NCBI RefSeq assembly: GCF_003584105.1
Contig: NZ_QXFO01000018.1
Span: forward strand, 248,001-312,000
Origin: Flagellimonas taeanensis
GTDB lineage: Bacteria > Bacteroidota > Bacteroidia > Flavobacteriales > Flavobacteriaceae
Direction: 5' to 3'
DNA: 64,000 bases
Part shown: positions 43,101 to 51,072 of the stretch, in pieces
How the letters are laid out: every line of letters starts with the position of its first letter
Numbering within the stretch: position 1 is the stretch's first letter
Translations under genes and position numbers: made by a program
The notes under the pieces: generated by a model
The model's input: only the letters and a program-made list of their open reading frames with translations
Told to the model about the DNA's origin: nothing
The model's database searches: none

Positions 43101-44848
43101 GGGAGACAGCCTGTAAGGGGATTGGACAGATCGGTATTGACGGCTGGTATGCGAACGGCCAAGCCTATGCCTATCTCCAAGGGGAACTCGGCATCAACAT
43201 CAAACTGTTTTTTGTACGGAAAAAAATACCCATTATCAAAGCAGGTGCCGCAGTACTGTTGCAGGCAAAGCTGCCAAATCCGGCTTGGTTCAAGGGATAT
43301 TTGGGAGGACATTTCAATCTATTGGGCGGATTGGTCAAGGGCAAGTTCCGATTCAAGATAGAATTGGGCGAGGAATGCGAAGTGATCGGGGGAGCACCGT
43401 TGGGCGGGTTAAAGGTCATTTCCGATGTGACCCCACGGAACGGGTCCGGCGAAATGGATGTCTTTACCGTTCCCCAGGCCGCTTTCAACATGCGTATCAA
43501 CCATCCCTTTGAACTGGAGGATGATGATGGCGTGAAAACGTATCGGATTCTTTTGGATGAATATAGCGTCACTAGCGATGGCAATACCATTACAGGGGAA
43601 TTGCAATGGAATGAGAACAACGATTTGGCCAACTTTGTGTCACACGATATTTTACCGCCCAATTCCCCAATCCATGTAAAAGTAGCCGTAAGCTTTCAAG
43701 AATGGCGGAGCAATAGATGGATTACCTTGACGGAGAACGGCAAATCGGCCAAGGAAATTGAGGAGCGCAGTTTCACTACGAGCGAGGCACCGGATTATAT
43801 ACCACTCACCAATATTGTGTATAGCTATCCTGTGATCGATCAGCAGTATTTCTATCAAAATGAGAGAAGGTCAGGGTATGTGAAATTGGAAAGGGGCCAG
43901 CCCTATTTGTTCGCACCGGAAACCGATTGGGTGCAATATACCCGGTTCACTACGGAAACTGGGGAAGTACAGGCCAAAGAGGTGTCATACAATCGGGCAG
44001 AGAAGATGGTCCGGTTTGATTTTCCTACCCTAGGAAACCAAAAAAACTATAGGTTCCAGCTACTGAGCAGTTCACCTGAAAAAGCCACATTAGGAAGGGT
44101 AGATGAAAGCTATACGGCCCAAAACACTGGACAGGAAGGGAATTCCGTCGAAGTCCGAAACCGTCAGGTTGCGACAACTGCCAAAAAAGTGGCCGAAACA
44201 CAGGTTTTGGCATATGGGTTTTCCACTAGCCAATACAATACCTTCAAAGAAAAAGTATCGGACAAAAAAGTAGACAAATACCTATTGGATCCCATTCATT
44301 CCAATGTACATGCATTGCAAGTGGATGTAATCCCCTCCGAGCGTTTTGGTAACGAAGAGATGTTGGGAGATAAATACACGGCAGGTCAACCGATGATTAC
44401 TAGAGAGGCAGTTCTGAGTGATAGCTATTACCACGAAGTCATCAATCCCCTCATTTATGAAGGATATCCCCTGGAATCCCGCTTCACTGTCGATAGGGAT
44501 ATAAGGGTACTTGGTCTGCCTCCAAAAAAAGGAGTGGATATTATGACATGGTACATCTCGTATCTGGAATCCAACCCCAATTACACCTTACTGGACAAAA
44601 GGGTTCCCTATCGCTACAACCTTCCTTTTTATTACAAGCAGGATTTTATTGATATTCAATACAAAGTGGTGAACGCATACCTACACGAGCCTGAAAAATA
44701 CCAATCCCAGATCAATAGGTACAATTACATTATAAATGGAACAATGCCACCCATCCGTAAGGGGGATTACAAAGTAATGTTCCAATATATACTTCCGGGC
44801 AATATTCCCGGGACTTCCCAAATCTTCATGTATAACAATCCTTATTAA
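40130..44848 (+). CDS. Very large exported beta-rich protein of unknown function
   Basis: 1572 residues from ATG 40130, which gives a good signal peptide (MVKRVLWLCLVWLFVHQSIS) and has AAAAGGAAG upstream; the frame is open to GTG 40025 without sense. The mature protein is almost all predicted beta structure with regular Gly-rich strands (KISHKGGIYGDANLVLLGDI, GELGATFNGIAVDASAWFG), a Pro-rich break near GDNLPGSPPPPA, and a hydrophobic region near residues 965-1060. No catalytic motif, no T9SS sorting domain and no named family is recognised. Its C-terminal 350 residues are less regular. First gene of the surface cluster; TAATG overlap with the FN3 gene. Confidence 0.8.
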   Translation: MVKRVLWLCLVWLFVHQSISAKNVTGKDSLSTKQPGAEQGNTNRDFKGLENDFSNVSLPQILQSEFDDAYFQRNFAMDTTTAQIVQSARSVFEELKVSQNYVNLISPKEMVTLPIGVKKEIGTITYTLAISKAKIFPEHTEITAFVHINIPQSDSKGNPIELFFGAGGIKISHKGGIYGDANLVLLGDIGIPINGGNGLVALRGGFDMGIGNVDNLTYVTIDCGGFKELGIAADLLFPRSMLEPVDSNYEVIQNENVKVEGHFQTIVSDWNDILVEVDLPPFQLTKQGSTDGKGKAGLVFELNKAVFDFSDLRNSPNVVFPEGYQQYLISGNEQLWRGVYVDTFTVVLPEQFNKRNGEERVQFQASHFLVDGMGVSGSFSVDNILPLYEGSASKWQFSVDHIEAEFVTNNIVGAGFNGKIVLPVSKEVTVTELSDKNTETIQRKTLAYQALIDPISDEYILSASANEALSFNVFKATATLTENSYVELKVKEKKFKPKAILHGSLEILGDNSESETNNPLIDFKGITFQNLQLQTEGPYFQVGYLGYDGEVKFADFPVTLSDIGFTSNGSMAALSFNLDVNMMEKGFAGNTTLSIVGGFNEDEGLHRWRFQKVELDQIYLEADLGTIQISGMVNIKRDDPIYGNGFYGELGATFNGIAVDASAWFGRTDFRYWFVDTYVDLSNSLTPSYIGPAKVNGIGGGAYYKMSKKPGAYSALIPSGQSYVPNPNNGLGFRALLGFALTNEKAFNGKVGFEMDFNDHYGLNRVMFFGEGHIVKALDFEFGDKFKQKLKRMEEKINSFGENNPTMDRLKETNLVDYSKVSFPQDGLTFDVGIDAHFAMEMDFQHSTFHAELEIYVNTPGGFFQGVGPKGRSGWAVFHIEPDEWYLHVGTPEDRIGLKLGLGNSNLKSTSYLMIGDNLPGSPPPPAIVADILGVELSSLDYMRDLNALESGMGFAFGSDFSIDTGDMTFLIFYARFQAGLGFDIMIKDYGETACKGIGQIGIDGWYANGQAYAYLQGELGINIKLFFVRKKIPIIKAGAAVLLQAKLPNPAWFKGYLGGHFNLLGGLVKGKFRFKIELGEECEVIGGAPLGGLKVISDVTPRNGSGEMDVFTVPQAAFNMRINHPFELEDDDGVKTYRILLDEYSVTSDGNTITGELQWNENNDLANFVSHDILPPNSPIHVKVAVSFQEWRSNRWITLTENGKSAKEIEERSFTTSEAPDYIPLTNIVYSYPVIDQQYFYQNERRSGYVKLERGQPYLFAPETDWVQYTRFTTETGEVQAKEVSYNRAEKMVRFDFPTLGNQKNYRFQLLSSSPEKATLGRVDESYTAQNTGQEGNSVEVRNRQVATTAKKVAETQVLAYGFSTSQYNTFKEKVSDKKVDKYLLDPIHSNVHALQVDVIPSERFGNEEMLGDKYTAGQPMITREAVLSDSYYHEVINPLIYEGYPLESRFTVDRDIRVLGLPPKKGVDIMTWYISYLESNPNYTLLDKRVPYRYNLPFYYKQDFIDIQYKVVNAYLHEPEKYQSQINRYNYIINGTMPPIRKGDYKVMFQYILPGNIPGTSQIFMYNNPY

Positions 44849-46965
44849 TGGCAAGATCAATGAAAAGACCTTCAATTTCACGAAGTTTTCTCTTCGCTAT
44901 TGTATTGGGTTGTTTGTGTGTGGTAAAATCGTATTCCCAATATGATTCATTGGTGGTGGCAGAGCCACAAATTGTTGCGATGGCCCGACCACAACAAGAT
45001 GGCAGGATGATGCTAAGATGGGCGGTCACCACACCTCAGGCATGGCGAAAACTCAATGAACATGGGTACGAATTGAAACGCTACACCATAACCCGTAACA
45101 ACACCACGCTTCCCCGACCCATTGAAAAATCTATGGGTATTTTTAGGCCCCTCCCATTGGAGGAATGGATGCCTTTCGTGGAGCAAAATGACAATGCCGC
45201 AGTGATGGCCCAATCTCTTTACGGGGAAAGTTTTGATGTGGAAGGTATGGATCAGCTTTCGGTCATTGTCAATTTGGCGGAAGAGCAGGAACAGCGGTTC
45301 ACTTGGGGCCTGTATGCTGCTGACCAAGATTACGAAGTGGCGCAAATGGCGGGATTGGCCTTTGTGGACATGGAGGCGTACCCCAACGAAAAATACCTTT
45401 ACAAAATCACCTCGCTGGTTCCCGAAGATGTGTTGACCATTCAAGAAGGGGGTGTGTTTGTTGGGCTCCAAGATTATGAGGATTTACCAAAACCTTTGGA
45501 TTTGGCCGTCGTTTTCTTTGATGGCAAATCCATGTTGAGTTGGAACTATGCCATCCATAACCAGATATACAACAGTTACTACATTGAAAGGTCCATCGAT
45601 GGGGTCAGTTTTAAACGGTTGAACGATTTGCCCCTCACCACCCTCAACAACAGTGAAAAAACAGATCCATTGCGGATGTTCTACACCGATTCCATCACCA
45701 ACGGAAATACGTACCACTATCGCATTAGAGGGAAAACCCCGTTTGGCGAGGTCAGTCCTGTTTCGGAGACAGTATCAGGAAAAGGAGAAAAGACCCTCGC
45801 CTTTGTACCCCACATTACTTCCAAATATTACGAGGATGATAAAACGGTTTTGTTGGAATGGGAGTTTATGGAAGAGGGCAATGACCTGATCACCGGTTTT
45901 CAGCTCAACCGAAGTGATAATGTGGATGGTACCTACAAAGTAGCGGTAAGGAACATTCCACCCGATGCTAGAAAGGTACGTTATGACAGCCTGATGCCCA
46001 CCAACTATATGACCATCACCGCTTTGGGCAAAAATGGAAGCAGCAGAACCTCATTTCCTGTTTTGGTGCAGCCCGTGGATTCCGTGCCGCCCCATAAACC
46101 CAAAGGGTTTAATGGAGTCGTGGACAGTTTGGGGGTGGTGACCTTGACATGGGAATCCAATAGTGACAAGGATATTCTTGGGTATCGGATTTTTAAGGGC
46201 TACAACAAAGATGAGGAATACTCCCAGATTACAGTCTCCCCACACCAAGCGAGTATTTATTATGACAGTGTTTCGGTAAAGAACCTGAACAGCAAGGTAT
46301 ACTACCAACTCATTGCCGTTGACCAACGGTTCAACATGTCCGAACCCTCCGAGGTGTTGGAAATCAAGAAACCGGATTTTATAAAGCCCACCCAACCCGT
46401 ATTCAAATCGTACGAAATCAAAGAAGGAAAAGTACATCTTACTTGGGCGAACAGTTCCAGTGCGGATGTGGTACGGCACGAGGTGTATAGGAAGGAGCTG
46501 GATAGTCTGGATTGGAAACTTGTTTATGCAATTGATAGTGATCAGTATGCAGTAAGTAGTGGGCAGTGGACGGATAGGGATGTAAAAGAAGGACAGCAAT
46601 ACAGCTACACTCTAGTGGCCATTGATGACAGTGCGTTGGGGTCTGACCCTGCGCCACCTTTGGCAGTTATTATTCCCAAAACCACATTATACCCACCTCT
46701 GGAAGGCCTGTACGGAGAGGCGGACAGGGAAAAGGGCAGCATCACCATTCGATGGAAAGCATATAACGAAACCAATGCCACCAAAATAGCCATTTACAAG
46801 GGAAAAAAAGGAGGGAACATGAACTTGCTCCGTGAAGTTGCACCCGATACCAAAGGTATTGTGGACCATAAGGTAAGCCCTAACAATGAGTATGTATATC
46901 TGTTACAGCCTGTCTTTGGAGATGGAAGGGTAGGTGGAGTTACTGAGCTAAACATAAAATATTAA
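44848..46965 (+). CDS. Fibronectin type III repeat protein, exported
   Basis: 705 residues with a signal peptide (SFLFAIVLGCLCVVKSYSQ). After a unique N-terminal domain (about 30-205) come roughly five FN3-like repeats; typical strands are LSWNYAIHNQIYNSYYIERS, VTLTWESNSDKDILGYRIFK and VHLTWANSSSADVVRHEVYR. FN3 repeats are spacers or adhesive modules on secreted proteins. The start overlaps the previous stop (TAATG); ATG 44860 is an alternative. A stretch encoding DQYAVSSGQW (46542-46571) looks like a captured interspersed repeat. No sorting domain at the C-terminus. The SprB-type gene starts 5 bases downstream. Confidence 0.82.
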   Translation: MARSMKRPSISRSFLFAIVLGCLCVVKSYSQYDSLVVAEPQIVAMARPQQDGRMMLRWAVTTPQAWRKLNEHGYELKRYTITRNNTTLPRPIEKSMGIFRPLPLEEWMPFVEQNDNAAVMAQSLYGESFDVEGMDQLSVIVNLAEEQEQRFTWGLYAADQDYEVAQMAGLAFVDMEAYPNEKYLYKITSLVPEDVLTIQEGGVFVGLQDYEDLPKPLDLAVVFFDGKSMLSWNYAIHNQIYNSYYIERSIDGVSFKRLNDLPLTTLNNSEKTDPLRMFYTDSITNGNTYHYRIRGKTPFGEVSPVSETVSGKGEKTLAFVPHITSKYYEDDKTVLLEWEFMEEGNDLITGFQLNRSDNVDGTYKVAVRNIPPDARKVRYDSLMPTNYMTITALGKNGSSRTSFPVLVQPVDSVPPHKPKGFNGVVDSLGVVTLTWESNSDKDILGYRIFKGYNKDEEYSQITVSPHQASIYYDSVSVKNLNSKVYYQLIAVDQRFNMSEPSEVLEIKKPDFIKPTQPVFKSYEIKEGKVHLTWANSSSADVVRHEVYRKELDSLDWKLVYAIDSDQYAVSSGQWTDRDVKEGQQYSYTLVAIDDSALGSDPAPPLAVIIPKTTLYPPLEGLYGEADREKGSITIRWKAYNETNATKIAIYKGKKGGNMNLLREVAPDTKGIVDHKVSPNNEYVYLLQPVFGDGRVGGVTELNIKY
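46536..46572. repeat. Interspersed-repeat-like sequence inside FN3 gene
   Basis: AGTGATCAGTATGCAGTAAG and AGTGGGCAGTGG are built from CAGT units, like short low-complexity repeats frequently seen between flavobacterial genes. Here the frame stays open. Confidence 0.35.
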
Positions 46966-46970
46966 TAAAT

Positions 46971-47270
46971 ATGAATAAAAAACTAATATTTATTGCTTTA
47001 TTTTTTTTGTGCCTAACTAACGACTCTTTTGGACAGGATTATGCTTTATGGACATCAACAAAACCGTATCAATCAATTTATGGGGGTTATCATTACAGTG
47101 CTTCTTATAGTAAGATAGAAGATAATTGGTCATTACCTAACCCGAACCCAGGCATCTACACAAATATCCCAGAACTTCCTATTCGTGCACGAGCAAATGA
47201 GATACAGTATTACCTTGTTTTGAATCTACCTCAGGTTTTATGCAATGGGGGGGGGGTCAGAAATTATTGA
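46971..47270 (+). CDS. 5' part of SprB-type surface protein, out of frame at a G10 tract
   Basis: 99 codons: a signal peptide (MNKKLIFIALFFLCLTNDSFG) and about 70 residues of mature protein, then a premature stop at 47268-47270 after reading through ten G (47247-47256). If one G is removed the frame continues as CNGGGSEIIDKYEQFVFGHD into the 3.8-kb reading frame at 47245-51072, giving one 1366-residue exported protein. The large downstream part has no signal peptide of its own. The gene is therefore either OFF in a phase-variable sense or hit by a homopolymer sequencing error. This 5' part is AT-rich. Confidence 0.75.
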   Translation: MNKKLIFIALFFLCLTNDSFGQDYALWTSTKPYQSIYGGYHYSASYSKIEDNWSLPNPNPGIYTNIPELPIRARANEIQYYLVLNLPQVLCNGGGVRNY

Positions 47271-50200
47271 TAAATATGAACAATTTGTTTTTGGACATGA
47301 TGGTCAAATACTTATATGTCATGATGTAATTTCTAATGAACCTTCTGATTATCAAACCGTGTGGCAATATGCGGTGGTACTCCCAAATTATGTACAACCC
47401 AATGATAACAATAGAACCCATGACGATTTATTATTTAAGACTAATCAGAATAATTTTCAAGACCAGCCTGTGGATGTTTCAGGAGTTAAATGGAAATATA
47501 GTGTTGACAACGACTATAGTTTTAAAAATTTTCCTGCTGAATTCCTACACCAATTTCCATTACAAGCTACCGTTGGAGAAATATTGGCAAACGAACCTAA
47601 TATCAATTCTATCCAACACTTAAGGGTAAAGATATTTATGGATATACCTAACAGTATTATTCCTCAAATCAGTTCTGATATTTTGTCATTCACAATAGAA
47701 CCGAGTTCCCCCGAACTCCTTGACCTAACCCCTCACCAAACCACCTGCCCGGGAGCCAATGATGGCAGTTTCACCATGACATTGGATAGGAATTTGGAAG
47801 ATGGGGAAGAGTTAGTGGTCTCAATTTACAATGTCAATAATTTGAATGGAGAATCTTTGGATCAAGAAGATACTACTTCACTTATCGATAATGGAGATAC
47901 CACTTATTCATTTCAATGGCCCAATAATTTACCAGAAGGTAATTATGTAGTAAAATATCAGACCCATCCCACAGGTGAAGACATTGAAGATGAGTCGTGG
48001 AACAGTCTGGAATATTCAAATCCATTCCAAATCCAACCCCCACCAGAGGTAACCTTCACCCTTCAAAAGCTCAACGATGTCCGTTGCCACGGCGGTAGCG
48101 ATGGCCGAATCGAAATCGAAGCTACCGGAGGTACAGGGACGGATTATCAATACCGGGTCAATAATGAAGTGGACTGGCATGATTTCAGTAATGGGGACAC
48201 CCATGTTTTGGAGGGTTTGCCGGCAGGTAATTACGAAATCGGGGTCAGGGATGGCAACGAATGTGAAGGTACGAGCCAGGATAATTTAGAGACCATTGAT
48301 CAACCTTCCGAACCATTGACCATTGATGACGCCGTGGAATTCGTGGAACCCACAGGCTACAATTTCACCGATGGAAGCATCACTGTGGGCCTTTCGGGCG
48401 GCACGCCCCATCAAAACAACAGCTACAATTATACGTGGCGTGATGGAAACAATAACATTATCAACACCACCTCCGCGATATATGAAAATGATTTGTACCG
48501 TATCACTTTGCAAGACGTTGCGGCGGGAACCTATATTTTGACCATCAGGGATGCCAATTACAACCAAGCAGATGATAAAGGAGGTTGTATCCTCATCGAG
48601 GAATTTGAGTTGACAGGTCCTCCTGAGCTGCAATTGAGCATCGAGGAAACCATTCCTATATCCTGCAATAGTGCCAACAACTACAACAATCCGTCCAACG
48701 ATGGGCAATTAACGGCAGTTGCTTCTGGCGGAGTGCCTTTTGACCCCTTGATCGATGGCCAATATGCGTACATCTATACATGGAAGAAAAAAATAGGGCC
48801 TAACACTTGGCAGGATATTCCCAACAACGGTACCAATATACTTAGCAATCTGGAATCGGGCGAATATGCCGTCAATGTTGAGGACGCCCACGGAATTGTC
48901 ATTGGAACTTACGTGAACAACCAACTGCAACAGGCCAATGACGTGGTTTACGTTTTGGAAGAACCTGAACTGCTCACTGTCCAAATCGAAAAAACGGACA
49001 TCAACTGCTTTGGGGGTACTGATGGGACTGCAACGGCCATCGTCAGTGGAGGGACACCGCCCTATGAATATATATGGTCAACCGCAGCAACGACAGAAAC
49101 GGCCGAAGGTCTCTGGTTGGGCAACCATTCTGTTTATGTGGTGGATGCAAGGGGTTGCGAGGCCGAGGCGGAAGTTACCATTGGGCAACCCGATGCACCC
49201 GTTTCCATTTTAAACCCGCAATATTTGCAACCCACAGCGTACGGTTTTACCAATGGCAGCATCACGGTACAGGTAAATGGTGGCACGCCTTTTAACAATG
49301 ATAGCTATAATTACGAATGGCGGGACGAGCAGAACAACATTATCAATACCACTTCGGCACAGAATACGCCCGATGGCTATGTCATACAAGTACACGATAT
49401 CCCTGCTGGGGCCTATACCATTACCGTGACCGATGCCAATTACGTAAATGCGACCCAGAAACAAGGGTGTGCCCATGTCGCAGAGTTCAATCTGGAAGAG
49501 CCACCCGCTTTGGAGGTAAGGGTGGGACAGACGATTCCCATATCGTGTAATGGAGGTAACCAGTTCAACAATCCATCCGATGACGGTCAACTCGAGGCAA
49601 TCGCAACAGGCGGGGTGTCCTTTGACCCATTGATTGACGGTCAGTACGCTTATATATACACTTGGAAAAAGAAAGATGAACAGAACATTTGGCAAATCAT
49701 ACCCAACGTTACAGGAAATGTGTTGGATAATGTGGGAGTAGGGGAATACGCCGTGAACATCGAAGATGCGAACGGGATTATTTTGGGGATTTATGTGAAC
49801 AATATGTTGGATGTACCCACAGACTATCTCTATCCCGTTCAGGAAACGGACCCCATTGTGCTCCAAATCGAAAAGATAGATGTCAGTTGTTTTGATGGCA
49901 ATGATGGTTTTGCATCGGTATCCATCGAGGGCGGAATGCCCCCTTACAATATTTCATGGTCATCTGGAGCTTTTGGAGATGTAGCGGAAAACTTGGCGGC
50001 AGGTACCTATTTTGTCTATGTCAAGGATTTCTACGGTTGCGAGGTAAGTGGTCAAATAGCCATAACACAACCCGAAGAATTGAAGATCAACATAGTTGAC
50101 ACCGTTGTTCCCACCTGTTACGATGCCAACAACGGTAGCTTGAAAGTTGAGATTTCGGGTGGAGTGGCCCCTTACACCTATATATGGGATACAGGGGAAA

Positions 50201-51072
50201 ACTCGTTGTCACTTGGCAATCTTGGTCAAGGCGCCTATACCTTCGAAGTGATGGATGCCATTGGGTGCACCGCCACAAAGGAAATCGGTTTGGATGCACC
50301 TTACCCGACCCAGGTGGATCTCGGGGAAGACCGGACGCTCTGCAACGGACAGGAACATGCATTGGACATTACTGTGGATGACCCGTCTGCAGTGTATGAA
50401 TGGACTTCCAACAACGGATTTTACAGCAACTCGCCCCAGGTCACCCTATCCGAGGCCGGAATCTATACCGCCACGGTGACCAACAGTTTGGGCTGCTCTG
50501 GAAGCGATACCATACAAATAACGACTACCGAAATAGAGATAGATGCGCAATTTTTGATTACATCGCAGGCCTTTGCTGGCGAAGAGGTGGTCTTGGTGAA
50601 TACCAGTAACCCCATGGGCACCAATGGGGCTTGGATTTTTACCGATGATGCAGTTGTGGTGGAGAAAGACAAGAGGATGGCCATTGTCCGTTTTGATGAA
50701 CCTGGAGCCTACGAAGTGATTCTCAGGAACTATCAGGACGATTGCTATCAAGATGTGGCCAAGACCATCATTGTGGCAGAGGCAAGGGAGCTTCCCGACG
50801 TTGGGGAAGCCCTATCCCCGTTCATCAAGGAGTTCAAGGTCTTTCCCAATCCTTCCTCGGGCTCGTTCAGTGTATTGGTATCGCTTCAGGAGGCATCGTC
50901 CGTCGCATTGCGGTTGTTCGGGCTTACCACGAACCATGTTCACGATGAAAGGCAATTGTCCGGGCTTGCCCTCTATGAAGTACCTTATTCCATTGTTCTA
51001 CCTTCTGGGGTCTACCTTTTGCTATTGGAAACCCCGAGAGGAAGACAAATCATAAAAATCGTGATTTTATAA
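47245..51072 (+). CDS. SprB-repeat protein with T9SS type A sorting domain (main part)
   Basis: 1275 codons in the frame joined to 46971 by a single-base shift. From about residue 160: SprB-like repeats of the form DVxCxGGxDG...GGTPPY..W...AGxYxVxVxDxxGC, in which two tandem units of 885 and 882 bases (48301-50067) are recognisable. Then a domain with VDLGEDRTLCNGQEHALDI, a PKD-like segment, and the C-terminal sorting domain FKVFPNPSSGSFSVLV...SGVYLLLLET...KIVIL, which directs export through the type IX system and cell-surface attachment. SprB-type proteins are mobile adhesins in gliding flavobacteria. TAATG overlap with the lipoprotein gene. GTG/ATG starts in this frame lack a signal peptide. 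Confidence 0.85.
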   Translation: MGGGSEIIDKYEQFVFGHDGQILICHDVISNEPSDYQTVWQYAVVLPNYVQPNDNNRTHDDLLFKTNQNNFQDQPVDVSGVKWKYSVDNDYSFKNFPAEFLHQFPLQATVGEILANEPNINSIQHLRVKIFMDIPNSIIPQISSDILSFTIEPSSPELLDLTPHQTTCPGANDGSFTMTLDRNLEDGEELVVSIYNVNNLNGESLDQEDTTSLIDNGDTTYSFQWPNNLPEGNYVVKYQTHPTGEDIEDESWNSLEYSNPFQIQPPPEVTFTLQKLNDVRCHGGSDGRIEIEATGGTGTDYQYRVNNEVDWHDFSNGDTHVLEGLPAGNYEIGVRDGNECEGTSQDNLETIDQPSEPLTIDDAVEFVEPTGYNFTDGSITVGLSGGTPHQNNSYNYTWRDGNNNIINTTSAIYENDLYRITLQDVAAGTYILTIRDANYNQADDKGGCILIEEFELTGPPELQLSIEETIPISCNSANNYNNPSNDGQLTAVASGGVPFDPLIDGQYAYIYTWKKKIGPNTWQDIPNNGTNILSNLESGEYAVNVEDAHGIVIGTYVNNQLQQANDVVYVLEEPELLTVQIEKTDINCFGGTDGTATAIVSGGTPPYEYIWSTAATTETAEGLWLGNHSVYVVDARGCEAEAEVTIGQPDAPVSILNPQYLQPTAYGFTNGSITVQVNGGTPFNNDSYNYEWRDEQNNIINTTSAQNTPDGYVIQVHDIPAGAYTITVTDANYVNATQKQGCAHVAEFNLEEPPALEVRVGQTIPISCNGGNQFNNPSDDGQLEAIATGGVSFDPLIDGQYAYIYTWKKKDEQNIWQIIPNVTGNVLDNVGVGEYAVNIEDANGIILGIYVNNMLDVPTDYLYPVQETDPIVLQIEKIDVSCFDGNDGFASVSIEGGMPPYNISWSSGAFGDVAENLAAGTYFVYVKDFYGCEVSGQIAITQPEELKINIVDTVVPTCYDANNGSLKVEISGGVAPYTYIWDTGENSLSLGNLGQGAYTFEVMDAIGCTATKEIGLDAPYPTQVDLGEDRTLCNGQEHALDITVDDPSAVYEWTSNNGFYSNSPQVTLSEAGIYTATVTNSLGCSGSDTIQITTTEIEIDAQFLITSQAFAGEEVVLVNTSNPMGTNGAWIFTDDAVVVEKDKRMAIVRFDEPGAYEVILRNYQDDCYQDVAKTIIVAEARELPDVGEALSPFIKEFKVFPNPSSGSFSVLVSLQEASSVALRLFGLTTNHVHDERQLSGLALYEVPYSIVLPSGVYLLLLETPRGRQIIKIVIL
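47247..47256 (+). repeat. Poly-G tract (G10), candidate phase-variation switch
   Basis: Ten consecutive G in the coding sequence. Lengths of 9 (or 6, 12) keep the frame open; 10 closes it. Reads CNGGG with 9 G. Confidence 0.8.
48301..50067 (+). repeat. Tandem duplication, two units of 885 and 882 bases in SprB-type gene
   Basis: Unit 1 (48301-49185) and unit 2 (49186-50067) each begin with a QP(S/D) segment and contain in the same order DGSITV/NGSITV, SYNYxWRD, ISCNxxN, GQYAYIYTWKKK, and INCFGGTDG/VSCFDGNDG. The DNA is diverged but alignable throughout. Confidence 0.8.

Noticed and set aside
48301..50067. Regular repeats in the SprB-type gene considered as a CRISPR-like array.
   Set aside because: Units of about 885 bases encode protein repeats in frame; no short direct repeats with spacers exist anywhere in the window.
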